The notes under the pieces were generated by a model. It saw only the letters and a program-made list of their open reading frames with translations. It was not told where the DNA came from and did not search any database. A program made the position numbers and the translations under genes. Positions 26,866 to 35,747 of a stretch of DNA of 64,000 nt are shown here, in pieces; positions within the stretch are counted from its first letter, which is position 1, and each line of letters begins with the position of its first letter. This DNA comes from an uncultured Cellvibrionales bacterium (GTDB taxonomy: Bacteria; Pseudomonadota; Gammaproteobacteria; Pseudomonadales; Dasaniaceae). The stretch is from assembly GCA_913019905.1 (NCBI GenBank), contig CAJVZD010000002.1:124001-188000 (forward strand), read 5' to 3'.

Positions 26866-27930
26866 TTAGTTAGCTGCACTATAAAAGTGCTTGTCATTTT
26901 CAATTAGCTGCAATTGATCAAGTAGTTGACCTTCGACCTGATCGTCACATTGCTCTACTTGCAGCGCTTCCTTTTTGATTCCCAAGCGATCGAATAAAGC
27001 CATATCTTTATCGGCTGCAGGCAGCGCGGTGGTAAGCAATTTTTTACCGCAAAAAATAGAATTTGCACCGGCAAAATACGCCAACGCATGTAGCTCTTCG
27101 TTCATTTCTTCCCGGCCGGCAGACAAACGCACATGTGATTCAGGCATCAAAATCCGTGCGATAGCGATTGTCCGGATAAAATCAAATGAATCCAGAATCT
27201 CTTCATTTGCGAGCGGGGTTCCTTCGACACGCACCAACATATTGATCGGTACACTTTCAGGATGCGTCGGCAAATTGGCCAGCTGAACCAGCAGTCCTGC
27301 GCGGTCTTTCTGAGTTTCACCCATTCCGACAATTCCGCCACTGCAGACTTTAATACCGGCCTGCCTAACGTTTTCCAGAGTGTCCAGTCGGTCGTCATAG
27401 GTGCGGGTGGTAATCACTTCGCCGTAGTATTCGCGTGAGGTATCGAGGTTGTGATTATAGTAATCCAATCCCGCCTTGTTGAGCTCTTTAGATTGCGCAG
27501 AGGTCAACATTCCGAGCGTCATACATGTTTCTAAGCCTAAAGCTTTTACACCCTGCACCATGGAAACAATGTAGGGCATATCTTTCTTCTTCGGAGAACG
27601 CCAAGCAGCCCCCATACAAAACCTAGTCGCGCCCGAATCTTTCGCATGCTGAGCTTCGACCAAAACCTTTTCAACTGCCAACAACTTTTCAACCGTTAAT
27701 CCCGTATCGTAACGGTTACTCTGGGGACAATACTTACAATCTTCGGGACAAGCACCGGTTTTTATCGATAACAAAGTACTGAGCTGAACACTATTGGGAT
27801 CAAAGTGTTGCCGATGAATAGATTGCGCCTGAAACAACAAATCATTGAAAGGTAACTCAAACAACGCCTGTACTTCTGAAAGGGTCCAATTGTTACGCAG
27901 CGTTGGATTTTTAACTGTATCCCTCATCAT
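26866..27930 (-). CDS. bioB: Biotin synthase
   Basis: A 354-residue radical-SAM enzyme that inserts sulfur into dethiobiotin. The 4Fe-4S/SAM cysteines are C61, C65 and C68 in CPEDCKYC, and the second-cluster region includes the conserved YYNHNLDTS and [11 protein letters not shown] segments. Length and motifs match E. coli BioB, with an N-terminal extension of about 8 residues. ATG 27930 is chosen; the TTG 24 bases upstream adds a lysine-rich tail not seen in the family. It is divergent from comF, as in Pseudomonas. I see no clear BirA operator in the intergenic region. Confidence 0.95.
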   Translation of the reverse strand: MMRDTVKNPTLRNNWTLSEVQALFELPFNDLLFQAQSIHRQHFDPNSVQLSTLLSIKTGACPEDCKYCPQSNRYDTGLTVEKLLAVEKVLVEAQHAKDSGATRFCMGAAWRSPKKKDMPYIVSMVQGVKALGLETCMTLGMLTSAQSKELNKAGLDYYNHNLDTSREYYGEVITTRTYDDRLDTLENVRQAGIKVCSGGIVGMGETQKDRAGLLVQLANLPTHPESVPINMLVRVEGTPLANEEILDSFDFIRTIAIARILMPESHVRLSAGREEMNEELHALAYFAGANSIFCGKKLLTTALPAADKDMALFDRLGIKKEALQVEQCDDQVEGQLLDQLQLIENDKHFYSAAN

Positions 27931-28096
27931 TTCCCGACTCTTTTTAACAGACAAAGTATGCTCTGCTGAGTGAATAGTATCGCCATCAGTCGAATAAGCT
28001 TGCCGAAATTGAGTCGTGGCCAGAGAAATCGATATGACGTAAAGTAGGCGAGTATCATAGGGGTAAAAACCCTACTGTCAACCGAAAAGGAGATTC

Positions 28097-28837
28097 ATGG
28101 TTAACGGACTCAAAGACCTCGTCAGAAATTCCTCTAATTTCGGACCGCATATCCACAAGCTTTTCCCTGGCCAGTGCGTGCTGTGCAATTGCGTCAGTCA
28201 GCCACTCCTGGACATGTGTCAACCCTGTGAAATGTCCCTGCCCGACATTGGCCACCACTGCCAAACCTGCGCACTACCCATTTCAGATGCTCTCGATACA
28301 CATTGTGGTGTTTGTCTGCAATCTTTGCCTCCCTATAGCCGCACGGAAGCCTGTTGGATCTACGAGGCTCCGGTAGCCCAACTCATTGCTGGCTACAAGT
28401 ATCACCGCCGACTAAGTTATGGAATAACGCTAGCAAAAATAGCATCTATAAAGTTTGCAAGCGCTTACATACAAACAAAGAAACCAGACTTTATAACAGC
28501 GACTCCCTTACATTGGAAAAGGCATCTTTACCGAGGGTTTAATCAATGCGATGTGTTAACTCAATACTTCTCCCAGCAATTACAGGTACCTATTTTTACC
28601 CATATCAAACGCAGTAAGCCCACGAAAAAACAATTATTGCTGCCCGCAGAAGAACGACAGGTTAATTTGAAAGATGTTTTTTCCATCGGAAAATCCGACG
28701 CTATTGCGGGAAAGTTAATCGCGGTCGTCGATGATGTAATGACAACTGGCGCAACAGCTAAGTCCATCAGTCAAACATTTCTAGACGCCGGTGCAAGGGA
28801 AGTTCATATTTTGGTTTTGGCGAGAACGCCTAGATAA
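28097..28837 (+). CDS. comF: ComF family protein
   Basis: A 246-residue protein. An N-terminal zinc-binding part has CXXC pairs (CVLCNC, CQPC, CQTC, CGVC, about residues 34-75). The C-terminal phosphoribosyltransferase-like domain has the PRPP loop VDDVMTTGAT at about 211-220. ComF proteins support DNA uptake or recombination after transformation; their enzymatic role is unresolved. ATG 28097 has AAGGAG 6 bases upstream. It is a single gene divergent from bioB, the usual pseudomonad arrangement. Confidence 0.92.
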   Translation: MVNGLKDLVRNSSNFGPHIHKLFPGQCVLCNCVSQPLLDMCQPCEMSLPDIGHHCQTCALPISDALDTHCGVCLQSLPPYSRTEACWIYEAPVAQLIAGYKYHRRLSYGITLAKIASIKFASAYIQTKKPDFITATPLHWKRHLYRGFNQCDVLTQYFSQQLQVPIFTHIKRSKPTKKQLLLPAEERQVNLKDVFSIGKSDAIAGKLIAVVDDVMTTGATAKSISQTFLDAGAREVHILVLARTPR

Positions 28838-28902
28838 TATTTGTGTCAGTCACACTTTCCGCCAGCAGGCAAGTACGATCCGCTACCCGTACATGGTTTC
28901 GA

Positions 28903-29547
28903 CTAATCAAGTCTTTTGGACAACAGAATGACATCGCTGCCTAGAATATCCAGGTGCGCATCCAAATGCTCTGCTAGCCACACAAAACTTTCTCGCGAAA
29001 AAAAACACACATGGGTTTGATCGTTTTTATAATGCCAATGGCTAAAAGCGACTTTATCAAGGACTAACTTGGTCATTAAGCCGAGAATGCCTCCAGCTGA
29101 TAATTGTTTCCATAAACGCTCTATTACCTGGCCTGGGTAGAAAAGATGCTCGATGACCTCAGTCGCAGTGATAAAGTCATAGGACTCAAGTAACACTGAC
29201 GAATTTTTTTCATAAAATACGTCGTACTTTTTCATCGCGTATCCCGACTCTTCAAACATGGACCATAAAGCGGGTCCTGGACCACAACCAAAGTCCAGAC
29301 CCGTCGATTGTGGTGCTAATCGAAGCACTAAGGGGTCAAACAACCGCGACAGGAACTTTCGATAATTCGGGTCATTGGTTACATTTTCGTGGAGATCGTA
29401 CTCGGCCTTTTCTTCGATCGCAGATAATCGCTGCAATGGGCTCACAAAAACCAAACGGCATCGCAAACACTGGAAGTAGCGCCTGCGTCCATCCTCACAA
29501 TAACTTTCGCAATTTCCGTGACTACAAAGCGGACAAGAATAACTCAA
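28903..29547 (-). CDS. Class I SAM-dependent methyltransferase with zinc ribbon
   Basis: The protein begins with a zinc-ribbon-like pair, CPLC and CLRC, followed by a linker and a Rossmann methyltransferase domain: motif I LDFGCGPGPALW, acidic post-I FYEKNS, and TATEVIEHLF. It resembles Methyltransf_23-type enzymes seen near cell-surface or tRNA modification genes; the substrate is unknown. I chose TTG 29547, preceded by GAGGGGG at 5-base spacing, which gives 214 residues starting MSYSCPLC. An upstream GTG at 29640 would add 31 residues but has a ribosome site only 1 base away. It is a single gene, divergent from the peroxiredoxin gene. Confidence 0.75.
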   Translation of the reverse strand: MSYSCPLCSHGNCESYCEDGRRRYFQCLRCRLVFVSPLQRLSAIEEKAEYDLHENVTNDPNYRKFLSRLFDPLVLRLAPQSTGLDFGCGPGPALWSMFEESGYAMKKYDVFYEKNSSVLLESYDFITATEVIEHLFYPGQVIERLWKQLSAGGILGLMTKLVLDKVAFSHWHYKNDQTHVCFFSRESFVWLAEHLDAHLDILGSDVILLSKRLD

Positions 29548-29683
29548 AATTCCCCCTCGAGTTTTGATACCAACTATCTCATAGTTTACTTGCAGAGATA
29601 CTGGGGCTTTAGCTGCGGTTCTGCTAATATCGCCTGCCACACCTTTTTAGATCAATATACGTAGCTTAAACAAGGAAATCACT

Positions 29684-30160
29684 ATGACAATTCAAGTTGG
29701 CGATAAACTTCCCGCAGGTGCACTGAAAGTGATGGGACCAAAAGGTCCTACCGAATTAACAATTGAGGAGCTTTGCGCCGGGAAAAAAGTCGTGTTGTTT
29801 GCTGTACCTGGCGCTTTCACCCCTGGTTGCTCAATGACACACCTACCCGGCTTTGTCGTTAATGCCGACAAAATCAAGGCAAATGGCGTCGATACTATTG
29901 TTTGTTTGGCGGTTAATGATGCATTCGTTATGGACGCTTGGGGAAAGGCGCAAAATGCTGAAGAATTAGTGATGGCGGCCGATGGTAGCGCCGAATTTAC
30001 CACTGCATTAGGGCTAGTGCTAGACGCCACCGCATTTGGCATGGGTATCCGCAGTAAACGCTATGCAATGATTGTGAACGACGGAGAAGTGACCTATTTA
30101 GGTGTAGACGCTCAAGCCATCGAGGCAAGTGCTGCCGATGCTGTTTTGGAAGCGCTCTAA
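29684..30160 (+). CDS. Peroxiredoxin, Prx5/PrxII type
   Basis: A 158-residue thiol peroxidase of the AhpC/TSA redoxin fold, with peroxidatic cysteine C49 in PGAFTPGCS, the standard PXXXTXXC motif with threonine at 46. A single-Cys or atypical two-Cys form is likely: there are only two other cysteines (31 and 74). It reduces hydrogen peroxide and organic peroxides in the cytosol, usually with glutathione/glutaredoxin or thioredoxin. ATG 29684 has AAGGA at 8-base spacing. It is not next to the OhrR-like gene and has its own hairpin downstream. Confidence 0.92.
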   Translation: MTIQVGDKLPAGALKVMGPKGPTELTIEELCAGKKVVLFAVPGAFTPGCSMTHLPGFVVNADKIKANGVDTIVCLAVNDAFVMDAWGKAQNAEELVMAADGSAEFTTALGLVLDATAFGMGIRSKRYAMIVNDGEVTYLGVDAQAIEASAADAVLEAL

Positions 30161-30185
30161 TCATTACGAACAAATGACTACTTCG

Positions 30186-30216
30186 GCGTTTTCCAGAGGC
30201 AATTTCTGGAAAACGC
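30186..30216 (+). terminator. Perfect 12-bp hairpin after the peroxiredoxin gene
   Basis: GCGTTTTCCAGA pairs with TCTGGAAAACGC across a 7-base loop, 26 bases after the stop. It has no T-run, so Rho-assisted or stabilising function is likely. Confidence 0.5.
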
Positions 30217-30477
30217 GATCACACATAGCCAATCCGTCACCTTCTTTTTTTGCGGTGATAACAAGTCATTGGCGTCAAAGGGATGCTAAGCTAACTATTT
30301 TCTCAAAATCCAAGCACCCGCACTTCATTTACCCGATAGCTCCTTAGAAGTCTCTGAATTTGAAGCTCCTAACTCTCAATCGCCCTATTTGTTAGAACCC
30401 CACCACTGACTAGGGTACACCCATTCGTTCCTTTCCAATAATCTACAACGCTCACTTCGCACCAGAATGAAGCAAAA

Positions 30478-30504
30478 GGCACTTACGCTCCCCTAAATAG
30501 TGCC
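30478..30504 (+). promoter_or_regulatory. Inverted repeat GGCACT-N15-AGTGCC
   Basis: Perfect 6-bp arms (30478-30483 and 30499-30504), centred about 113 bases before the predicted nirB start. The position suits an enhancer, and the GCAC/GTGC arms recall NtrC sites, but the spacing is about ten bases too long for a canonical one. Confidence 0.35.
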
Positions 30505-30577
30505 AAAAAAGAATTTAGAATGATTTTCGCAACAGCCGTTTATCGCTAATCGTCCCTGATTCGAGCATTAGCTATAA

Positions 30578-30594
30578 CTGGCACAAAGTTTGCA
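30578..30594 (+). promoter_or_regulatory. Sigma-54 (-24/-12) promoter of nirBD
   Basis: CTGGCACAAAGTTTGCA matches the sigma-54 consensus TGGCAC-N5-TTGCA exactly, with ten bases between GG and GC. Predicted transcription start is near 30604, giving a leader of about 65 bases. It indicates nitrogen-controlled expression, probably by NtrC. Confidence 0.75.
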
Positions 30595-30668
30595 AAAAAT
30601 GCTCCCTCAAACCCTCGTCGATGATTTAGAAAAGCTCTGAACTCACGTTTTTTCAAGCAGTAACAACA

Positions 30669-33218
30669 ATGGTGGACTCAATGAAGTGTCAGTTAATTGT
30701 AATTGGTAACGGCCCGGTAGGTCATAAATTTCTAGAGACACTCGTTGAGAATAACCAGGCAAATCAGTTCGACATTACGGTTTTTGGTGAGGAAAAATTA
30801 CCCGCCTACGATCGAGTTCATCTTACTGCCTGGTTCGAAACACGCGATGCAAACAGCTTGAATATGGTTGAGCAGAACTTTTATGCCGCTAACAATATTA
30901 CCGTCCATTATGCCGACAAAGTCGTCGCAATCGACCGCGAAAACAGTACGGTAAGCTCAGAAAAAGGCGTAACCCTCAATTACGACAAAATCATTCTTGC
31001 CACGGGTTCTTACCCGTTTGTTCCGCCGGTCCCCGGCCATGACCGCAAAAACTGTTTTGTGTATCGCACCATCGATGACCTCGAAGCGATCACTGCGGCC
31101 TCGGCAAAAGCCACTGTTGGCACCGTCGTTGGTGGCGGATTGCTCGGACTTGAAGCAGCGAAAGCCATCAAGGATCTTGGTCTAAAAACACATGTCGTTG
31201 AGTTCGCCCCACGCTTAATGGCCGTTCAAGTCGACGAAGGCGGTGGTTCACTGTTAAGAAATAAGATAGAAAATTTAGGCGTTAGCGTCCACACGGAAAA
31301 AAACACCCGGGATATTGCCGATGGAGAAAATTGCGTCCATAAGATGTGTTTTTCCGATGGCGAAGAATTGGAAACTGATTTGATCGTGTTTTCTGCAGGC
31401 ATACGTCCACAAGATGCCCTGGGACGTCAAGCCGATTTAGACCTTGGCGACCGTGGCGGTATTGTCATCAATGACTATTGTCAGACCTCCGACAAAGATA
31501 TTTACGCAATCGGCGAAGTCGCACTGTGGAGCGGACGTATTTATGGGCTGATTGCACCGGGTAACGCTATGGCCGTCACCGCTGCCGAACATTTATGTAA
31601 AGAAGGTGGCAGCCTGTTTACCGGTGCGGATATGAGCACCAAATTAAAGCTAATGGGCGTTGATGTCGCTTCAGTCGGTGACGCTCACGGCAATACTCCC
31701 GGCTCACTGGCGTATACCTATATTAATCAGGTAGAGGGAATCTACAAGAAGATCGTTATCAGCGAAGACAAAAAGCACCTGTTGGGCGCTGTCCTGGTAG
31801 GAGATGCAGAAGATTACAGCAATTTATTACAATTTGCGTTAAACCAAATCGAGCTTCCAGAAAACCCGGAAAGTATGATTTTGCCTAACGTCGGAGGTGG
31901 AGGCGCGGTACTAGGTGTCGATGCACTGCCAGATTCAGCGGTCATCTGTTCTTGCAACAATGTGACCAAAGCCGACTTGGTAAGCTCCGTTCAGGGGGGG
32001 GCTGTCACGCTTGGCGGATTAAAAGAGTCAACAAAAGCGGCCACTGGATGCGGCGGTTGTGCAGCGCTCACCACCCAAGTCATGAATAGCGAACTTGCGA
32101 AGTTAGGGGTCGAAGTAAACACCGATCTTTGTGAACATTTCCCTTATACCCGCCAAGATTTATATAACCTGGTTCGGGTTGGAAAAATCCAAAACTTCGA
32201 TGATTTAATCAAAAAACACGGTAACGGCCTAGGATGCGATATCTGCAAACCAACAGCCGCCAATATCTTTGCAGCCTGCTGGAATGATTTGGTTATTGAA
32301 GAAAAACATCAAGTTCTGCAAGACACTAATGATTATTTTCTCGCGAACATGCAAAAAGATGGTACCTATTCGGTAGTGCCGCGGATAGCCGGAGGGGAAA
32401 TAACACCAGACAAATTGATCGTGCTCGGTGTCGTTGCCAAAAAATATGACTTATATACCAAAATCACTGGCGGTCAGCGGGTAGATCTATTTGGCGCTCG
32501 CAGCGAACAACTACCGCTAATATGGAAGGAATTGATAGATGCCGGCTTCGAATCGGGGCACGCCTACGGAAAGTCGTTACGAACCGTTAAGTCCTGCGTC
32601 GGGTCAAACTGGTGTCGCTACGGTGTACAAGACTCTGTGGGGGCAGCGATAAAGATTGAAAATCGCTATAAGGGCTTACGTTCTCCGCACAAGCTAAAGA
32701 TGGCTGTTTCCGGTTGTACTCGAGAATGTGCTGAAGCCCAAAGCAAAGATGTCGGCATTATAGCGACTGAAAATGGCTACAACTTATACGTCTGCGGCAA
32801 TGGTGGAATGAAACCCAGACACGCCGATCTATTCGCTACCGACCTCGATTATGAAACCCTTATAAAATATATCGATCGCTTCTTTATGTTTTACATCCGT
32901 ACTGCGGACCGGCTGCAGCGCACCTCTGTGTGGATGGACAACTTAGAAGGTGGACTTGAATATCTACAATCCGTTGTTATCGATGACAAACTAAATATCT
33001 GTGATGAGTTAGAAGCCGAGATGTCACACGTCGTCGGTACTTATCAGTGCGAGTGGAATAGCACAATCCAAAACCCGGAAAAAGTTAAACGCTTTGACCA
33101 CTTTGTCAACAGCGACAAAAAGGACAGCAACGTGGTGTTTGTCAAAGAACGACAACAGATCCGACCTGTCACAGACATTGAGCGCAGGAATTTAATTGAT
33201 GTTAAAGAAACGGCCTAA
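30669..33218 (+). CDS. nirB: NAD(P)H-dependent nitrite reductase, large subunit
   Basis: An 849-residue siroheme flavoprotein that reduces nitrite to ammonium. Domains: an FAD/NAD(P)-binding half (IVIGNGPVGHKF, GTVVGGGLLGLEAAKAI), two BFD-like 2Fe-2S regions (VICSCNNVTK near 420 and GNGLGCDICKP near 510), then the nitrite/sulfite reductase repeat. Siroheme/4Fe-4S cysteines are in CVGSNWC (C-x5-C) and CTRECAEAQ (C-x3-C). The sigma-54 promoter upstream points to nitrogen assimilation rather than respiration. No nitrate reductase gene is in the window. ATG 30669 lacks a clear Shine-Dalgarno; ATG 30681, four codons later, has GGTGG before it and is equally possible. Confidence 0.94.
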   Translation: MVDSMKCQLIVIGNGPVGHKFLETLVENNQANQFDITVFGEEKLPAYDRVHLTAWFETRDANSLNMVEQNFYAANNITVHYADKVVAIDRENSTVSSEKGVTLNYDKIILATGSYPFVPPVPGHDRKNCFVYRTIDDLEAITAASAKATVGTVVGGGLLGLEAAKAIKDLGLKTHVVEFAPRLMAVQVDEGGGSLLRNKIENLGVSVHTEKNTRDIADGENCVHKMCFSDGEELETDLIVFSAGIRPQDALGRQADLDLGDRGGIVINDYCQTSDKDIYAIGEVALWSGRIYGLIAPGNAMAVTAAEHLCKEGGSLFTGADMSTKLKLMGVDVASVGDAHGNTPGSLAYTYINQVEGIYKKIVISEDKKHLLGAVLVGDAEDYSNLLQFALNQIELPENPESMILPNVGGGGAVLGVDALPDSAVICSCNNVTKADLVSSVQGGAVTLGGLKESTKAATGCGGCAALTTQVMNSELAKLGVEVNTDLCEHFPYTRQDLYNLVRVGKIQNFDDLIKKHGNGLGCDICKPTAANIFAACWNDLVIEEKHQVLQDTNDYFLANMQKDGTYSVVPRIAGGEITPDKLIVLGVVAKKYDLYTKITGGQRVDLFGARSEQLPLIWKELIDAGFESGHAYGKSLRTVKSCVGSNWCRYGVQDSVGAAIKIENRYKGLRSPHKLKMAVSGCTRECAEAQSKDVGIIATENGYNLYVCGNGGMKPRHADLFATDLDYETLIKYIDRFFMFYIRTADRLQRTSVWMDNLEGGLEYLQSVVIDDKLNICDELEAEMSHVVGTYQCEWNSTIQNPEKVKRFDHFVNSDKKDSNVVFVKERQQIRPVTDIERRNLIDVKETA

Positions 33219-33314
33219 CGACATCGCAGTGATGGTACAGGGTTTCGAAATACAGAGTTTCGAAAATATGCACCTCCCAATCAAATCATCGATTAGCAGT
33301 ACAAGGATCAAACT

Positions 33315-33659
33315 ATGAACAATCCCGAAAGCCGGTGGCTAGACATATGTCCACTAACCTCCATCGTTCCAAATGCGAGTCGTTGCGCCTTGATTGGCGA
33401 TGAACAAGTGGCTATTTTTAGAGTTATCAAAGACGGCCGCGAGGAATTGTTCGCCATCGATAATCACGACCCGTTTTCAAAAGCTAATGTATTATCTCGA
33501 GGTATTATCGGTAACATTTCAGAGGACATTGTGGTTGCGTCCCCTATTTACAAACAGCATTTTTGTCTGAAGACGGGACAATGTCTGGAGGAAAATGATA
33601 CCCGGCTCAAAACGTGGCAGGTACGCGTGGAACAAGACACTGTGCAGCTCGCCGTTTGA
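33315..33659 (+). CDS. nirD: Nitrite reductase small subunit
   Basis: A 114-residue Rieske-fold protein that pairs with NirB. Like other NirD proteins it keeps the fold (RCALIGDEQVAIFRV, FAIDNHDPFSKANVLSRG, SPIYKQHFCLKTG) but lacks the cysteine-histidine ligands of true Rieske proteins. ATG 33315 has AAGGA at 9 bases. It follows nirB by 96 bp with no terminator seen. Confidence 0.93.
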   Translation: MNNPESRWLDICPLTSIVPNASRCALIGDEQVAIFRVIKDGREELFAIDNHDPFSKANVLSRGIIGNISEDIVVASPIYKQHFCLKTGQCLEENDTRLKTWQVRVEQDTVQLAV

Positions 33660-33810
33660 CTGTTATGGCCTGATAGCTGGTGCACACAAAGACATTCCGA
33701 AATTGACATAGGGGTCGAGCTTGAGCATTTTCAACAGCTAAAATTCTTATAAATCTCTCGAATTTTCGTGTTACCATCGTTCGTAAATAACATAAAAAAC
33801 GGAGAAAGAA

Positions 33811-34047
33811 ATGAGCGATCCAGTACGTGCGAGCGACACCCCCTATAAAGCAGACGTCGAAGTAGGGAAGTCTTATTGGTGGTGTGCCTGCGGGAAAAGT
33901 AGTAAACAACCTTTTTGTGACGGCAGCCATAAAGACACTGATATTTCACCGGTAAAGTATGAATGCACGGAAACAAAATCTGTTTTTTTCTGTGGTTGTA
34001 AAGCCTCCGGAAAAGCACCCTTATGCGATGGCAGCCACAGCCGCTAG
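33811..34047 (+). CDS. Double CDGSH iron-sulfur protein
   Basis: A 78-residue protein with two complete CDGSH motifs, CACGKSSKQPFCDGSH (about 25-40) and CGCKASGKAPLCDGSH (about 59-74). Each binds one 2Fe-2S cluster through three cysteines and one histidine. It belongs to the bacterial mitoNEET-related family; the clusters are redox-active and labile, and roles in iron-sulfur transfer or redox sensing are proposed. No membrane anchor is present. ATG 33811 has GGAG 7 bases before it. Position after nirD suggests possible co-expression, but a 151-bp gap argues for its own promoter. Confidence 0.93.
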   Translation: MSDPVRASDTPYKADVEVGKSYWWCACGKSSKQPFCDGSHKDTDISPVKYECTETKSVFFCGCKASGKAPLCDGSHSR

Positions 34048-34138
34048 TCATTTCGCCGTCGTCTTAGCACGTCGCTTAACAGGTGCGTACGAACTTGTTT
34101 GATGACAGCCTTTTCTGCTCGCACAACCATCGGAGCAC

Positions 34139-34657
34139 TTATTCCCCAATAGCGGATGTTCCCAAGTTCTGCAGTGTTTTTGCCATGTCCTGAGCTGAGG
34201 TGGCTGGCCTCACTCTTTTGTCAATCGCTTGGATTTTCCCGTTTTTGCCTATATAGAATGTGTGCCGCACAGAGTAACCCTGCTTGTGCAATACATCATA
34301 GGCTTTAGCTGTTTCTTTCGATGGATCACTGAGAAGTGGGAAATCTGCTTTTTGCTCCGACGCAAAGCCTTTATTCTTATCGATAGGATCCACGCTTGCC
34401 ATAAAATAGATGACGGAAAAATTCTTTAACAAATGGCCGTTTTCCGCGAGAGATTTGCATTCGATCGTACAACCGCGCGTATATGCTTTGGGGAACCAGG
34501 CAAGAACGACAGACAGCTTATTTCGATAATCGGACAGCGTATGTATCTTTCCATCGGTACCTTGCAAACTAAAGTCTGGGGCCATGTCACCGACTTCCAA
34601 GGCACTTGATTGCAGAGCCGTAAGAGCAAGCCATAAAAACACCGCTGTATATTTCAT
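34139..34657 (-). CDS. Exported BCP-type peroxiredoxin
   Basis: A 172-residue AhpC/TSA protein with a cleavable signal peptide (about 1-19, ending LQSSA). The peroxidatic cysteine lies in YTRGCTIECKSL; a second cysteine four residues later matches the resolving cysteine of many BCP proteins. It therefore probably detoxifies peroxides in the periplasm, unlike the cytosolic enzyme at 29684. ATG 34657 has AAGGGA 6 bases upstream. It is convergent with the CDGSH gene. Confidence 0.88.
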   Translation of the reverse strand: MKYTAVFLWLALTALQSSALEVGDMAPDFSLQGTDGKIHTLSDYRNKLSVVLAWFPKAYTRGCTIECKSLAENGHLLKNFSVIYFMASVDPIDKNKGFASEQKADFPLLSDPSKETAKAYDVLHKQGYSVRHTFYIGKNGKIQAIDKRVRPATSAQDMAKTLQNLGTSAIGE

Positions 34658-34761
34658 ATTTTCCCTTCATTCTCAAATAAAACCGAACCTAACATCGGGC
34701 CCTGACAAAACGTGTATACAAACCTTCATCGTCATACTAAAGCGCTGACACCTGTACGCAA

Positions 34762-34787
34762 GTTCTTTCTTACCCGCGAGAAAGAAC
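34762..34787 (-). terminator. 9-bp hairpin downstream of the SRAP gene
   Basis: GTTCTTTCT and AGAAAGAAC pair perfectly across TACCCGCG. It lies 41 bases after the SRAP stop on the minus strand, without a T-run. A terminator or mRNA-end structure is likely but not proven. Confidence 0.4.
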
Positions 34788-34827
34788 ATGTTAGCTCTGA
34801 CCCATTGTTTATCGAATACTCTGACGG

Positions 34828-35481
34828 CTAATCGGCCAAGCGCTCAACAGCTGACTTATTTCGACTGTTATTCACGCTGTTCGAAAGCTTATTGACCTCA
34901 AAGCTGTCCCGTAAATGTGGTATTAACAGCGGCGCCAGATCTGTGGGTTTATTAACGGTATCAAGCCATAACTTTTGCTCCTCCGTATTTAGAATCAACG
35001 GCATTCTTGTATGAATGTGTTGAAATTCCTTAACGGCCTCTGTCGTTACGATGGTGCAGGAATAGATTCCCTCCTCGCCTGTGCCCCAGTAATCCCACAA
35101 TCCAGCGAGAGCCATCGCACCCTGCTTCGTTGTAATCTCGTAGGGCTGCTTACCCTGTTCTTCTGCCTTCCATTCAATAAAAGATGAAACCGGTATAATG
35201 CACCTCTTGCGCTGTAAAGGTCCCTTATACGCCCTACTGGTAGCTAATGTTTCGGCCCTTGCATTGAACATAGCGTATTTTGTACTTGGACCATCAGACC
35301 ATGACGGTACTAGCCACCACCTCGATGAAAGGCACTCACGCCGCCCCTCACGTTCGACAATCATCGGAATCATTTCAGTTGGCGCGACGTTATATCTGTC
35401 ATCAAAATTAGCTGGGACGCCAAGACGGTTTACCAACTCCACAAAACCCGATGTCATTACACTATTAAATCGACCACACAT
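34828..35481 (-). CDS. SRAP (YedK/HMCES) abasic-site DNA-protein crosslink protein
   Basis: A 217-residue SRAP domain. After removal of Met1, Cys2 (in MCGRF) attacks abasic sites in single-stranded DNA and shields them. Other conserved features are NARAETLATSRAYKG, the acidic FIEWK segment, and HTRMP. The length is normal for bacterial members. ATG 35481 has AGAGG 6 bases before it. No LexA box is evident between it and the divergent hydrolase gene. Confidence 0.92.
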   Translation of the reverse strand: MCGRFNSVMTSGFVELVNRLGVPANFDDRYNVAPTEMIPMIVEREGRRECLSSRWWLVPSWSDGPSTKYAMFNARAETLATSRAYKGPLQRKRCIIPVSSFIEWKAEEQGKQPYEITTKQGAMALAGLWDYWGTGEEGIYSCTIVTTEAVKEFQHIHTRMPLILNTEEQKLWLDTVNKPTDLAPLLIPHLRDSFEVNKLSNSVNNSRNKSAVERLAD

Positions 35482-35747
35482 AATTTACCTCTCCGAGGTC
35501 GTCATCGTTCAGAAAATTATAGCTCAAGTATCATTGTAAAAAATTGACGAAAAAGAACTCGGCCAAATACCAGCTCAATGATAGAGCACTGCTTCGCGAC
35601 GCCACACATCACCCGTTTATAGATCGCGGTAGAGAAATTGTTCGCTCTTGGCTATCGAGGCTTTCTTGAAGAAAGTTACCGAGCTTGGCATACTCATTAA
35701 ATACAGAAAATATGCCATCAAACAAGAAAAATAATGGGGAGTAAGTT

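Larger units (their letters stand above)
30161..30668 (+). other. 508-bp leader region of nirBD
   Basis: It contains a hairpin after the peroxiredoxin gene, an inverted repeat (30478-30504), and a near-perfect sigma-54 promoter (30578-30594). A 72-codon open frame at 30129-30347 overlaps the peroxiredoxin end and shows no features, so I do not call it. Confidence 0.5.

Noticed and set aside
27931..28096. BirA operator between bioB and comF
   Set aside because: No inverted TTGTAAACC-type repeat could be found; only a short TAGGG/CCCTA dyad is present.
30129..30347. 72-codon frame after the peroxiredoxin gene
   Set aside because: It overlaps the peroxiredoxin end in another frame and runs over a hairpin.
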